This document shows, one piece after another, positions 31,285-40,853 of a stretch of DNA of 64,000 nucleotides (position 1 is its first letter; each line of letters starts with the position of its first letter). Under the pieces are notes generated by a model, which was given only the letters and a program-made list of their open reading frames with translations, made no database searches and was not told the origin of the DNA. Source of the stretch: Thioalkalivibrio thiocyanodenitrificans ARhD 1 (GTDB lineage: Bacteria > Pseudomonadota > Gammaproteobacteria > Ectothiorhodospirales > Ectothiorhodospiraceae); the NCBI RefSeq assembly GCF_000378965.1, contig NZ_KB900536.1, positions 2,100,052-2,164,051 of the forward strand, in the 5' to 3' direction. Position numbers and translations under genes: made by a program.

Positions 31285-32157
31285 ATGAAACACCCGATTA
31301 TCAAGAGCAGTTCCGAGCCCTTGGAGACCCTGTCCCTTCTCAGCTGGGAGACTGCACCACAAACATGTGATCCTGCACATGGCTGCGTGGACTACCATCG
31401 CTGCTGGAGCATCGTACGGTTGCTCGAACTGGACGGCGCGCCGCCGGCCGGCGTCAAGTTCTTTCACAGGGAACTCGCTGAGTTCGCACGCCTTCCCGAA
31501 GCGCGGATCCTGATTTCAGGCGGCGCGGACAGCGGCTTACTGGCGCTGGTCGCCGAGGCGTTTTCGGACACCGCGAGCAATCCGACCCTCATCTTCGTTG
31601 ACCAGTGCGCGACCCCCTGCCACGTGAACGCCGCCTATGCACGTGAAACGGGTATAGAACTGCAGATCCTGCAAGGCGATATCAGGGAGGCACGCACCGC
31701 GCCCGTCGACGCCATCGTCGCCCATTCGTTCCTGCCTTTCTTCCAAGGGCGGGACCGTCAGCTTGTCTTGTCCGCATGGGCAAGACTGCTGCGTCCCGGC
31801 GGCAAACTCCTGATGTCCACGTGGGTAACAGAGTCCGAGACCCAGTGGGCCGCGCCCAAGGACGCAAATACCATGCTGAATCGGGCCAACCAGCTGAAGT
31901 CCAAGGCGGCCCGGCTCGGATGGGACGAACACACCGCCGCTGAACTGGCCGAGACGGCGCAACGGTTCTGGGCTGCCACTCTGGCGAAACCACCCGCCAT
32001 CACCCGTGATTACCTGCACAAAGCCCTGAGCGAGGCGGGCTTCGCGATGGAAGGGTACACCGCCGAATCCGCCGAAAGCATTGGAGGGCCCTACCTGCAC
32101 GGGCAGGCAACGCACGCAGCCAGGCATCGCGCGGAAGTCGTCGCGCGCCGAGTGTGA
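31285..32157 (+). CDS. Class I SAM-dependent methyltransferase
   Basis: About 290 residues. The Rossmann motif I reads ILISGGADSGLLALVAEA, followed by an acidic strand end FVDQCAT, GDIREA, and the post-motif region RLLRPGGKLLMSTWV. The substrate is unknown. ATG 31285 or 31264 could be the start; neither has a strong ribosome site, a trait shared with several genes of this cluster. It follows the isochorismatase-ALDH gene by about 60 bp in the same direction. Confidence 0.75.
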   Translation: MKHPIIKSSSEPLETLSLLSWETAPQTCDPAHGCVDYHRCWSIVRLLELDGAPPAGVKFFHRELAEFARLPEARILISGGADSGLLALVAEAFSDTASNPTLIFVDQCATPCHVNAAYARETGIELQILQGDIREARTAPVDAIVAHSFLPFFQGRDRQLVLSAWARLLRPGGKLLMSTWVTESETQWAAPKDANTMLNRANQLKSKAARLGWDEHTAAELAETAQRFWAATLAKPPAITRDYLHKALSEAGFAMEGYTAESAESIGGPYLHGQATHAARHRAEVVARRV

Positions 32158-32384
32158 TGCTTGAACCCCGGTAACGCACTGGCAGGAAATTCCCGGGATC
32201 CTTGCGCTCCGCCGACCCGCCGATGTGGAGGCCGGGCCCGCAAACCAAACCCATCATTTCACTTGAAGCTTGACGGAAACCCGGCCCAAGGACGCCTGCA
32301 CAGGCCTTTTCTTGACACCATCTTCCCTGCCCCAAATAATCGTGCCCTGATTATGGCCTTTGGCCCGCATTGGCATCCGATCCG

Positions 32385-33098
32385 ATGAATGATCCCAGCG
32401 CATCCCTCGATCAGTTCATTTCTCAACTCTTCTCCCAGCCGGACATGCTGCGAATGGGGCATGGACAGCGACTGGCCGACCAAAACCTCGGGCTTGGCTG
32501 GCTCTATTATGGACTCGCGAGAATCCTCAGACCGCGATGCGCTGTCGTCATCGGCTCATACCGAGGCTTCGCGCCCAGTGTGATCGCTCGGGCACTGCTT
32601 GATAACGACGAAGGTGGCGAGGTTCACTTCGTCGATCCATCCTTGGCCGATGGATTCTGGTCTGAACCCGCGGCTGTATCCCGCCACTTCACCGGCCTCG
32701 GCACGCCCAATATAAGGCACCATCGATACACCACTCAGGCATTTGTCGAGACCGATGCCTATGCCGGCCTTGACGATATCGGCCTGCTCATGGTGGACGG
32801 GCTGCACACCGCGGAGCAGGCGCGGTTCGATTATCAGGCCTTCCTGCCCAAACTGAGCAGCGAAGCGATCACGCTGTTTCATGACAGCACGACGCGCCGC
32901 ATGAGCACGTTCTATGGGGAGGACAAGGCCTATGAGCACAACGTCTGTGACTTCATGGATCGGATACGGCAGGACACGAGCATGGAGATCTTCACACTCG
33001 CAGTCGCGAGCGGGGTGAGCCTGGTTCGCGGCTACCCGGTGAACCCTGACAGAATATTTGCACCGTTTAAGACCAATGGACATGCTCATGACACCTGA
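32385..33098 (+). CDS. Class I SAM-dependent methyltransferase (Methyltransf_24-like)
   Basis: About 237 residues. AVVIGSYRGFAPSVIARALL is the SAM-binding glycine-containing loop, FVDPSLADGFW the next acidic strand, and LLMVDGLHTAEQARFDYQAFLPKLSSEAITLFHD the family's characteristic VDGxH ... FHD block. TTG 32370 lies upstream in frame, but ATG 32385 is preferred. The last codons overlap the possible starts of the next gene, so the two are translated together. It is the second methyltransferase in succession, suggesting two methylations or one paralogue repurposed. Confidence 0.75.
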   Translation: MNDPSASLDQFISQLFSQPDMLRMGHGQRLADQNLGLGWLYYGLARILRPRCAVVIGSYRGFAPSVIARALLDNDEGGEVHFVDPSLADGFWSEPAAVSRHFTGLGTPNIRHHRYTTQAFVETDAYAGLDDIGLLMVDGLHTAEQARFDYQAFLPKLSSEAITLFHDSTTRRMSTFYGEDKAYEHNVCDFMDRIRQDTSMEIFTLAVASGVSLVRGYPVNPDRIFAPFKTNGHAHDT

Positions 33099-34224
33099 CA
33101 GTACGCGGTACCTGAACATCGCTGCGGGATCACACCCCGTCGATTACTCGCCTTTGATTGGAATGATCGAGGGGGAAGGAATCGGCCCCGAGTTGTTCGA
33201 CGTCTGTCGGAAGCTGCTGGATACCATTGAGGCGCACACCTCTGTGCGTTTTCGTTATCGTCACGGTGGCCTGATCGGCAAGCAGGCCCTTGTCGCGTCA
33301 GGGCAATCACTCACGCTGGAGATCATTGATTTCTGTAGCAACGTGTTCCGTGATAGCGGAACACTGTTCTGTGGTCCTGGTGGTGACCGATTCGTGTACG
33401 AGCTTCGCAAAGAGTTCTCGCTCTACTGCAAGCTTGTTCCACTACAACCCCAACCCGCGCTACGCGACACGGGGCCTTTGCGCGCCACGGCCGTGGAGGG
33501 TGTCGACATTCTCCTGGTCCGGGAGAATCTCGGCGGTCTGTATCAGGGGGAATTCTCCCTGGACGACTGGGATCGTGGTCAACGGGCCCTTCACCAGTTC
33601 AGTTACACCACTGAACAGGTCACTGACATTCTCCAGACCGCCTTGGCCCTCGCCAAGGCCAGGCAGGGAGAATTGTGTGTCGTCACGAAACCCGGTGGCG
33701 CACCCTCAATCAGTAAACTCTGGGAGACACAGGCTCGCCATGTCATCGAAGGTTCGGGTGTAAAACTCAAGCTCCTCGAGGTGGATAACGCCAGTTACCA
33801 GATGGTGGCCCACGCACGAAACTTCGACGTCGTTGTGGCCCCCAATCTGTTTGGAGACATTCTCGGAGACAGCGCGGCCTTGTTGCTTGCGTCTCGGGGC
33901 ATGTCTTACTCCATGAACTTCAATCACTCGGGACATGCCGTATACCAGACCGGTCATGGCGCCGCTCACGATCTTGCCGGCACCGATCGCGCCAACCCCC
34001 TGGGCCAGATACTGTCCCTGGCAATGATGCTTCACGAGAGTTTCGGCCTCACGGACATTGCTCGCGCGCTTCACGCAGCCATCGATGACACCTTGTCCGC
34101 GGGGTGGCGAACCCCGGACATCGCCGCCCCGGATTCACGCATCGTTGGCACCCAGCGGTTCGGCTCACAGGTCGCAAGCCGGCTCCCCCTGTATCTTCAG
34201 GCCGAGTTGCGGACCACTGCTTGA
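33076..34224 (+). CDS. Isocitrate/isopropylmalate dehydrogenase family enzyme
   Basis: About 382 residues of the beta-decarboxylating dehydrogenase family (metal- and NAD(P)-dependent oxidation of 2-hydroxy acids). Near the N-terminus IEGEGIGPEL corresponds to the conserved GDGIGPE. LLVRENLGGLYQG is the substrate loop, and VDNASYQMVA ... VVVAPNLFGDILGD contains the metal-binding aspartates. The substrate-loop sequence differs from housekeeping LeuB (RELTGGIYFG), so a pathway-specific substrate is likely. ATG 33076, 33082 or 33088 all fit; the gene overlaps the end of the methyltransferase. Confidence 0.82.
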   Translation: MDMLMTPDSTRYLNIAAGSHPVDYSPLIGMIEGEGIGPELFDVCRKLLDTIEAHTSVRFRYRHGGLIGKQALVASGQSLTLEIIDFCSNVFRDSGTLFCGPGGDRFVYELRKEFSLYCKLVPLQPQPALRDTGPLRATAVEGVDILLVRENLGGLYQGEFSLDDWDRGQRALHQFSYTTEQVTDILQTALALAKARQGELCVVTKPGGAPSISKLWETQARHVIEGSGVKLKLLEVDNASYQMVAHARNFDVVVAPNLFGDILGDSAALLLASRGMSYSMNFNHSGHAVYQTGHGAAHDLAGTDRANPLGQILSLAMMLHESFGLTDIARALHAAIDDTLSAGWRTPDIAAPDSRIVGTQRFGSQVASRLPLYLQAELRTTA

Positions 34225-34406
34225 TCCGGAACCTGGGTGATTGATGCGGACACGCTGCGACTGGTTGCTGATTTTTTGGGCACCGCACAGCGCATCCCAG
34301 CGCCAGCAACCGAACTCCCGAATGGCTCGCGCGCAGGTAGTGCTCCATAGCCGGGGCTTAACGACCTGGAGCCCACCGCCGAGCATCGACGGCGCGAGAA
34401 TCGATC

Positions 34407-35639
34407 ATGACCCCTGAGGAGCAAGAAAGGCTCATCCGCACCTCCGCCGGAACCCCGATGGGCGAACTCCTACGGCGCTACTGGTTTCCCATTGCGGCCA
34501 GTGTCGAGGTGCCCCCCGGCCGGGCTCTGGCCCGACGTCTTCTCTCCCAGGACCTCGTCCTGTTCCGAACCACGGAAGGGGTGCTCGGCCTCATTGACGA
34601 ACACTGCACCCATCGCGGCGTGTCCCTGCGTTGCGGGCACGTGGACGCCCAGGGCGTCACCTGTCCCTATCACGGCTGGAAGTTCGATCCCGCCGGGCGG
34701 TGCCTGGAGATGCCGGCCGAGCCCGCGAGCAAACCGGCATTACTCGCCAAGGCCGCCACCCACGCCTATCCGGTGAAAGAGCTGGGCGGGCTGATCTTCG
34801 GCTACCTGGGCCCGACGCCAGCCCCGCTCCTGCCCCGCTACGACCTGCTCGTCGTCGACAACGTCCTGCGCGACATCGGCGTGGCGGAGCTGCCATGCAA
34901 CTGGCTCCAGATCATGGAGAACAGCGTGGATCCCACCCACGTGGAATGGCTGCATGGCCATCACCTCGCGAGCGTCCGGGGTGCCAAAGGCCAAACGACT
35001 CCGAAACAGTACGTGAAGCACCACGAACGCATCGGGTTCGACATCTCTCCCCACGGCATCATCAAACGGCGCATTGTGGAGGGCGGGAACGAGTCCGACG
35101 ACGACTGGCGGATCGGTCATCCGCTGATCTTTCCCTGCGCACTGCGCGTGGGCACCGGCAATCAGCACCGCTTCCAGTTCCGCGTGCCCGTGGACGACAC
35201 CCACACCCGCCACTACTGGTATGCCTGTTACCTCCCCCCGGAGGGCCGCAGCGCCCCTGCGCAGCGGCAGATCCCGCTCTACCAGGTGCCCTGGCAGGAC
35301 GAGAACGGCGAGTTCATCGTCGATTTCGTGGACGGCGGCGACATCATGACCTGGGTCACCCAGGGCCCGATCGCCGACCGCACCCGGGAGCTGCTGGTGT
35401 CATCGGACAAGGGCATCGTGCTCTACCGCAGGCTGCTGCTGGAGCAGGCACACCGGGTGGCCGAAGGCGGCGACCCCATGGGCGTGATACGCGACGAGGC
35501 GGACAATACCGTCATCCGTTTCGAACAGGAGCACGACAAGTTCAGAAATGGCAGGCAGCTGCTGCGCGAAGCGATCGAGATGAGCCATGTGCGCTACAGC
35601 CCCCTGAAGGAACAGATCATCGAACTGCTCGGACCGTGA
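34407..35639 (+). CDS. Rieske non-haem iron oxygenase
   Basis: 410 residues. The Rieske [2Fe-2S] motif is complete: C67-T-H69 and C86-P-Y-H89. The mononuclear iron site is seen in ENSVDPTHVEWLHGHH (Asp/His ligands). The size and the LLRRYWFPIA start match the phenylpropionate/vanillate-demethylase-like single-component alpha-subunit group, which hydroxylates or O-demethylates ring compounds. A reductase is not encoded nearby. It is preceded by a 182-bp gap with no gene and followed 10 bp later by the glycosyltransferase-like gene. Confidence 0.88.
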   Translation: MTPEEQERLIRTSAGTPMGELLRRYWFPIAASVEVPPGRALARRLLSQDLVLFRTTEGVLGLIDEHCTHRGVSLRCGHVDAQGVTCPYHGWKFDPAGRCLEMPAEPASKPALLAKAATHAYPVKELGGLIFGYLGPTPAPLLPRYDLLVVDNVLRDIGVAELPCNWLQIMENSVDPTHVEWLHGHHLASVRGAKGQTTPKQYVKHHERIGFDISPHGIIKRRIVEGGNESDDDWRIGHPLIFPCALRVGTGNQHRFQFRVPVDDTHTRHYWYACYLPPEGRSAPAQRQIPLYQVPWQDENGEFIVDFVDGGDIMTWVTQGPIADRTRELLVSSDKGIVLYRRLLLEQAHRVAEGGDPMGVIRDEADNTVIRFEQEHDKFRNGRQLLREAIEMSHVRYSPLKEQIIELLGP

Positions 35640-35649
35640 CGGGACGACC

Positions 35650-36906
35650 ATGCGGAGCGGCCGATTGCGCATCCTGTTTCATGTCCAGCACCTCAGCGGC
35701 GTCGGCCATTTCATGCGCAGCCTGGCCATCGCCCGGCACCTGGCCGCACACCATGACGTGTGGTTGACGCAGGGGGGGATTCCGGTGCCTACCGCCCACG
35801 GTGGCCGGGTCCGCCTGCTGCCGCTGCCCGGCCTTCGCAGAAGCGGGTCCATGCTGGTGCCTGTCGACCACGGCGCCGATCCGGCCGGCATCTGGCATGA
35901 GCGCCGACAGCGGATCGCTCAGACGATCGACGGGATCCGGCCCGATATCGTGATCGTCGAGCACTACCCGTTCAGCAAATGGGAACTGGGCGGTGAAATC
36001 GAATTCCTCCTGCGCCACGCCCTGGAGCACAATCCGGCCGTGAAACGGGTCTGTTCCGTGCGCGACATCCCGTTGCAGACCCGGCACGAGCAGTGCACGC
36101 CGGCAACATACGCGGACACCGTCCTCACGCGCCTGCACGGACAATTCGACGCCCTCATGGTGCACGGGGATGAGAACCTCTGCCGCCTGGATGATGCCTT
36201 TGGGGCCTTCGGCAGTATCCGCATCCCGGTCTGTCATACCGGCATGGTCTGCCAGTGCCCGGGTGAGGACGTGGAAATCTCAGATGGGGACTGCGCTCCG
36301 CCGCCCATTGACGGGCCCTTTGCCATCGCGAGCATCGGTGGCGGCAACGACCTGGCCGCGCTGCTCACACGACTCGCCGCTCACTGGCGGGACATCCGGG
36401 AACGCGCGGGTATCGCCGGATGGAAACTGGTCATGTTCGGCGGCCTGACGGGCGCCGGCACGGCCCTGGAGGAAGCTGTCCGGCACGACGAATCCATCCT
36501 GCTCCGCCCCTTCAGTCCTGATTACCTGTCCTGGCTCGAGTGCGCGGGACTTTCCATCAGTTGCGCCGGCTACAACACCTGCGCAAATCTGATGCGCACG
36601 GCGACACCGGCCCTGCTCGTCCCCAACACCGGGATGTCCGATCAGGTGCGGCGCGCGTGCCTGATGCATGCACGGGGTCTGTCGGAAATGCTGCTGCCGG
36701 ATGATTTCGACGCCGGAAATGCGGCCGCGGCCATCCGCAGGCTGCTGAACGGCGGTCAGGCGACGCGTATCGAGGTCAATCTCCAGGGAGCGCAGGGCAG
36801 CCGCCTGTTCCTCGAGCGGCTGGTCGGCATCGTCAACGGCACCCCGGGCGATGCTGCAGTCACTGAATGCGCAACCCGCCCACTTGGAAGGACTCCAGTC
36901 GCCTGA
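35650..36906 (+). CDS. MurG/GT28-like glycosyltransferase
   Basis: 418 residues. The N-terminal RILFHVQHLSGVGHFMRSLAIARHL matches the GHxxR-type acceptor loop of GT-B predicted glycosyltransferases. The C-terminal half has GGGNDLAALL and SCAGYNTCANLMRTATPALLVPN, the nucleotide-sugar-binding region in MurG-like enzymes. It starts 10 bp after the Rieske gene. Its last 47 bp overlap the convergent radical SAM gene. It may glycosylate the cluster product (inference). Confidence 0.75.
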   Translation: MRSGRLRILFHVQHLSGVGHFMRSLAIARHLAAHHDVWLTQGGIPVPTAHGGRVRLLPLPGLRRSGSMLVPVDHGADPAGIWHERRQRIAQTIDGIRPDIVIVEHYPFSKWELGGEIEFLLRHALEHNPAVKRVCSVRDIPLQTRHEQCTPATYADTVLTRLHGQFDALMVHGDENLCRLDDAFGAFGSIRIPVCHTGMVCQCPGEDVEISDGDCAPPPIDGPFAIASIGGGNDLAALLTRLAAHWRDIRERAGIAGWKLVMFGGLTGAGTALEEAVRHDESILLRPFSPDYLSWLECAGLSISCAGYNTCANLMRTATPALLVPNTGMSDQVRRACLMHARGLSEMLLPDDFDAGNAAAAIRRLLNGGQATRIEVNLQGAQGSRLFLERLVGIVNGTPGDAAVTECATRPLGRTPVA

Positions 36907-38215
36907 GAAGCCATTCCTTGGCCTGCGGCGGGTAAAAGGAGAGCGTCACCAGGTCATAGAGCAGCTTGCCGGTCTCGGTCAGTTTCATTTCTTCGCCGTC
37001 ACGTTCAATCAGCCCGCCTTCCACCAGACGCGCGACGGTCTCCCCATGGTCCGATTCCATCGGATTCCCGAAGACCGACTCGTACCGCGCCAGGGACAGG
37101 GGCTTCCCATCCCCCAGGCTTCGGGCGATGAACTGCGTCTTGAGATCCTCGTCACCGAGATGAATCACCTCTTCCACCGGGCTCTCTCCGGCCTCGATGC
37201 GTGCCACATAGGTATCGAGTGCGCGATGGTTTCGGTAGACGCTGTGCCCCAGGGAGGAGCGCGCGCTCATGCCGATGCCGAACTGATGGCCCTTCATGTC
37301 GGCGCCGGACGTGGGCAGCCACTGGTGGCGCGCCGCAATGGTGTCCAGGCGCTTGAAGGTATGCCATCGCGTCTGCGTGAAGCCGAACTCCGCGGCGGTA
37401 TCCCGGATGAAGGCCCGCCAGCGCATCAGCCCTGCGATATCGAAGCGCTCGCCGGGCAGCAGCGTGCGTGACACCGGCGTGCGTTCGTTCAGCCGCAGGT
37501 TGTACGCCGTCACGGCGTGCACCCCCGCCCCGGCCACCCGCTCGAAGTCCCTGCGAAAGACCGCCTCGTCCTGGCCGGGCAGGCCGTACATGAGGTCGAT
37601 GTTCAGGATCATGCCCGCATCGATGATCCGGCGGCAGGAGGCCAGCGCCAGATCCGGCCCGTGATCGCGCCGCACCGATGCCAGGACATTGTCCTCCAGG
37701 CTCTGGATGCCCATGCTGACCCGACCCACGCCATGTCGGCGCAGCACCTCCAGATGTTCATCCGTCACCGATTCAGGAGATGCCTCGACCGTGTGCACAC
37801 CCGTACCGTGATAGGGCATGCGGTCGGCTATCGCGGCCAGCAGATCATCGAGCAGATCCGGCGGCAACGCGGTCGGCGTACCGCCCCCCATGAAGAACTG
37901 GCTCAACGGCGTACCCTGCGGTATCCACTCCAGCTCTTTCTTCAACGCCTCGACATAGCGCTGCATCTGTTCCCGGCCGGCACCCACCTTTTTTGCGTAG
38001 CAACAGAACGAACAGGCGTAATTGCAGAAAGGCACGTGGATATACAGACGCATGAACTCGGACTCGACCTGCTCGCGCCGGAGCCCGGGAGCCGCCTGAA
38101 ACAAAGGCGCCGCATGGGGATAGTCGTGGGGGGCGGAGTATGCCGCGGTCGGCGTGAAGGCGAGAGCAGTGGCGATCTTGTCCAGTTCAACGTCAGACAG
38201 GCTGGCAGCCTTCAT
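36860..38215 (-). CDS. HemN/HemW-like radical SAM enzyme
   Basis: 451 residues from ATG 38215, which has an AAGGAGAT ribosome site; the frame continues far upstream but without signals. The radical SAM motif CX3CX2C is C64-C68-C71 (PFCNYACSFC), preceded by LYIHVPF as in HemN/HemW. FFMGGGTPTALP and GVGRVSMGIQS are further family motifs, and a HemN_C-like winged segment ends the protein. Family members include coproporphyrinogen oxidase, haem chaperones and class C methylases or cyclopropanases; with this neighbourhood, a tailoring role is as likely as porphyrin chemistry. The gene is convergent with and overlaps the glycosyltransferase gene. Confidence 0.85.
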   Translation of the reverse strand: MKAASLSDVELDKIATALAFTPTAAYSAPHDYPHAAPLFQAAPGLRREQVESEFMRLYIHVPFCNYACSFCCYAKKVGAGREQMQRYVEALKKELEWIPQGTPLSQFFMGGGTPTALPPDLLDDLLAAIADRMPYHGTGVHTVEASPESVTDEHLEVLRRHGVGRVSMGIQSLEDNVLASVRRDHGPDLALASCRRIIDAGMILNIDLMYGLPGQDEAVFRRDFERVAGAGVHAVTAYNLRLNERTPVSRTLLPGERFDIAGLMRWRAFIRDTAAEFGFTQTRWHTFKRLDTIAARHQWLPTSGADMKGHQFGIGMSARSSLGHSVYRNHRALDTYVARIEAGESPVEEVIHLGDEDLKTQFIARSLGDGKPLSLARYESVFGNPMESDHGETVARLVEGGLIERDGEEMKLTETGKLLYDLVTLSFYPPQAKEWLLRRLESFQVGGLRIQ

Positions 38216-38389
38216 CAAGTATCTCCTTCCAGTCTCACGAGACCTGTGCCGGGGGACCCGTAAGGTTATTTGCGGAAAATCCGGAATCCGGGTGGTCATC
38301 ATAGAGGCCTCCGCATGCGCGCACCACCCCTTTTCTCGGCGACATATGCCGGCACCCGGGTGCGAACCCTGCCTCTTTCCCGAACCGGC

Positions 38390-38421
38390 CATTGTCATTA
38401 CCGGCCAGGATCGTGACAATG
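38390..38421. promoter_or_regulatory. Inverted repeat in divergent gap
   Basis: CATTGTCA and TGACAATG are 8-bp arms separated by 16 bp, between the divergent radical SAM and ATP-grasp genes. This is a possible regulator site. Nothing else stands out in the 309-bp gap 38216-38524. Confidence 0.3.
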
Positions 38422-38524
38422 AGGATGGTAACCTGCGGGCACGGCCTGCTTGGGGACTTGACCGGGCAGTCATACATGCCAGACAGGCAGAACGCGTACA
38501 TGCTGGAAACCCGTCCGTAGCCCC

Positions 38525-39523
38525 ATGATCCATATCGTCCTGCGCGAAGACTTCCGCAACACCGTCCAGGGTTTCCTGCGTCATTCCACGAGGGGATTCG
38601 ACTGCGTCCGTATTCTCTCCTACGAACGGCTGTTCGCCCGGGGGCGCACGCCCGTGGGGCACTACATCTTCACCGATTTCGACCGGCTGGACCCGGCCGC
38701 GATCGAGGTCCTGGCGCGCCTTTCCGATGACCTGCGGGCGCGGGCGCCCCAGGTGCGCATTCTCAACGATCCCCGAAAGGTGCTGGAAAGGGTCCCCCTG
38801 CTCGCGCGCCTGCGGCGCGAAGACCTGAACCGCTTCGATGTCACGCGGCTCGACGCCGGGGAGCGCCCGGACGCGTTCCCGGTCTTCGTTCGCAGCGAGG
38901 ACGGTTGCGGCGGCCCGGAGACCGGACTGTTGCGGAACCTGTCGGAACTGGAGGCGGCACTGGAGGAACTTCACCTGGAGGGACGCGGCCTCAAGCGCCG
39001 GATCGCGGTGGGGTTCTGCGCCCAGCGCGACGACCGCGGCCTGTACCGGAAATACGGCGCAATGAACATCGACGGACACATCATTCCCCAGCACATGCAC
39101 TGCAGCGAACACTGGGACGTGAAATGGGCCAACAACTTCCACGATGCCGGGACGGCACGGGAGGAGATCGAGTACATCCGGACGAATCCCCACAGGGACG
39201 CTCTTGCACGGATCTTTCGAATCGCCGGCATCGACTACGGGCGCATCGACTACGGGCTGGTGGACGGCACCGTCCAGACCTACGAGATCAACACCAATCC
39301 ACGGCTCCCTCGATACGGGCTGAACGGCAATGAACGCACGGAGCAGCGGCGGATACTGATCCGCCCCGCCATGGAGGAGGCATTAAGGGCCATCGACAAA
39401 CCGTTGCCGTCGGGACCGGACGTGCCGCTGCACAGCCCCGAATACACGTCCGTCAATAGCGATCTGCACCGTCACCCTGCGTTGCACCGGATGCTGCGGC
39501 GTCTCTATCATGCAATGCGCTGA
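38525..39523 (+). CDS. ATP-grasp family ligase
   Basis: 332 residues. The C-terminal half carries ATP-grasp features: VFVRSEDGCGGPETG (ATP loop), KRRIAVGFC, and the metal-binding strand GLVDGTVQTYEINTNPRL, in which the E and N coordinate Mg. ATP-grasp ligases join a carboxylate to an amine or thiol through an acyl phosphate. It is one of several ATP-grasp genes in the window (also 46904 and 56432). It diverges from the radical SAM gene and may close the biosynthetic cluster. Confidence 0.72.
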   Translation: MIHIVLREDFRNTVQGFLRHSTRGFDCVRILSYERLFARGRTPVGHYIFTDFDRLDPAAIEVLARLSDDLRARAPQVRILNDPRKVLERVPLLARLRREDLNRFDVTRLDAGERPDAFPVFVRSEDGCGGPETGLLRNLSELEAALEELHLEGRGLKRRIAVGFCAQRDDRGLYRKYGAMNIDGHIIPQHMHCSEHWDVKWANNFHDAGTAREEIEYIRTNPHRDALARIFRIAGIDYGRIDYGLVDGTVQTYEINTNPRLPRYGLNGNERTEQRRILIRPAMEEALRAIDKPLPSGPDVPLHSPEYTSVNSDLHRHPALHRMLRRLYHAMR

Positions 39524-39579
39524 CACCGGGCGCCCTCATGGGAACCGGCTGCGCCGCCACACCCCCGGAACCACGGCGC

Positions 39580-40806
39580 TCAACCGGATGACTCCAGCCC
39601 GAGTACCCGGGCCTCCTCACCACGTCGCAGTCGGATGTCCCAGAACGCAGCGCCGGCGAGCAGGATGAACCCCGAAAGTTCGACGATCATGCTGTAGTCG
39701 ACGAACAATGCATAGAGGATCACACCGGCACCCGCCACAGCCAGCACGGCAGGGCCGTACCCGCGGTGGCGCCGGAATCCGGCCGCGATGGCGGCAGCGG
39801 CCAGCACGGCGAACAGCGCGATCGTCCCTGCCCACAACCCTTCGTTCAGCGCCAGACCAACGCCCATCATTGTCAACAGGGCCACGGCTGCCAGCGTTCC
39901 GTAGCAGGCGAGCACCGCCGCCACGAGACTGACCGTACCCGTGAAACCCCGGCGCCACATGGACTTCACCAGACGCACGGGATTGAGGCGTTTCAGCCAC
40001 TGCGCCACTCTCGACGGCGTCCGGCTTCCCCGGCGCATGCCCACCTCGACGGATCGCGCGTCGAAACTGGCGGCCACTTCTCGCGTCTGGGTACTGGGGC
40101 TGTGGGAAAAGTAATCCACTTCGCGCAGGACTTCGACGTCCTCGAAGCCCGCGTCCCTGAACAGGGTGAGAAAATCCTCCTCCACCGTCGCGCCGACGAC
40201 GCACTCCACCCACAGTCTGGGATCCTCGTGGCAGTCCACGGTGACCGGCCGTCTGATGACCACATCCGCGATCTGCACACGGCCGTCCGGACGAAGGACG
40301 CGGCACATCTCGTTGACGGCCCTCCGCTTGTCGGGCACGAGGTTGAGCGCGCCGTTGCTGGTGATGCTGTCAACGCTGCCGTCGGCGAAGGGAAGCTGCT
40401 CCGCGGAACCCTGCACGACACTGACGTTACGGTGGCCCGATTCCGCTGCCACACGCTTGAGCTTGCGCGTCATCGCCGGCGTCAGGTCCAGGGCGATGAC
40501 ATGCCCATCGGGGCCGGCGAGGCCGCTGGCGATCAGGGCGTCATTCCCGGCACCGGCACCGATATCGAGCACGGTGTCGCCCCGGCGAACTGCCCCGGCA
40601 CGGAAGGGATAGCCCACGCCCGCAAAGGATTCCCGGATGGCTTCCGGCAGTGCGTCGATCTGTTCATCGGGGTATCCGAGGGTTCGACAGGCCCCCGCAC
40701 CGACGGGGAAGTGAAAATGCGACGAGGGGGCATCAGCCACGGCGGTATACATGCCCTTGACCGCCGTGAAGATCTGCTCGCGCGTGTAACCCAGTATTGC
40801 AACCAT
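39580..40806 (-). CDS. ArsM-like SAM methyltransferase fused to MerC-like membrane domain
   Basis: 408 residues from ATG 40806 (GGGAGA ribosome site). Residues about 1-270 form a class I methyltransferase (VLDIGAGAGNDALIA, ALDLTPAMTRK, FADGSVDSITSNGALNLVPDK). It has the HFHFPVGAGACRTLGYP segment seen in a subgroup of arsenite-methyltransferase-like proteins, and cysteines at about 38, 168 and 175. Residues about 290-400 contain four TM helices like MerC-type proteins. It is the third gene of the sigma/anti-sigma operon, 47 bp after the anti-sigma gene. Arsenic specificity is not proven. Confidence 0.75.
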   Translation of the reverse strand: MVAILGYTREQIFTAVKGMYTAVADAPSSHFHFPVGAGACRTLGYPDEQIDALPEAIRESFAGVGYPFRAGAVRRGDTVLDIGAGAGNDALIASGLAGPDGHVIALDLTPAMTRKLKRVAAESGHRNVSVVQGSAEQLPFADGSVDSITSNGALNLVPDKRRAVNEMCRVLRPDGRVQIADVVIRRPVTVDCHEDPRLWVECVVGATVEEDFLTLFRDAGFEDVEVLREVDYFSHSPSTQTREVAASFDARSVEVGMRRGSRTPSRVAQWLKRLNPVRLVKSMWRRGFTGTVSLVAAVLACYGTLAAVALLTMMGVGLALNEGLWAGTIALFAVLAAAAIAAGFRRHRGYGPAVLAVAGAGVILYALFVDYSMIVELSGFILLAGAAFWDIRLRRGEEARVLGLESSG

Positions 40807-40853
40807 ACAAGCGTCTCCCTTCTGGCGTCGAAAAGAATATGGCCGCCGACCGC

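Noticed and set aside
36860-39193. 777-codon minus-strand frame as one protein
   Set aside because: Only the part from ATG 38215 has a ribosome site and radical SAM domain; the extension is antisense to the ATP-grasp gene.
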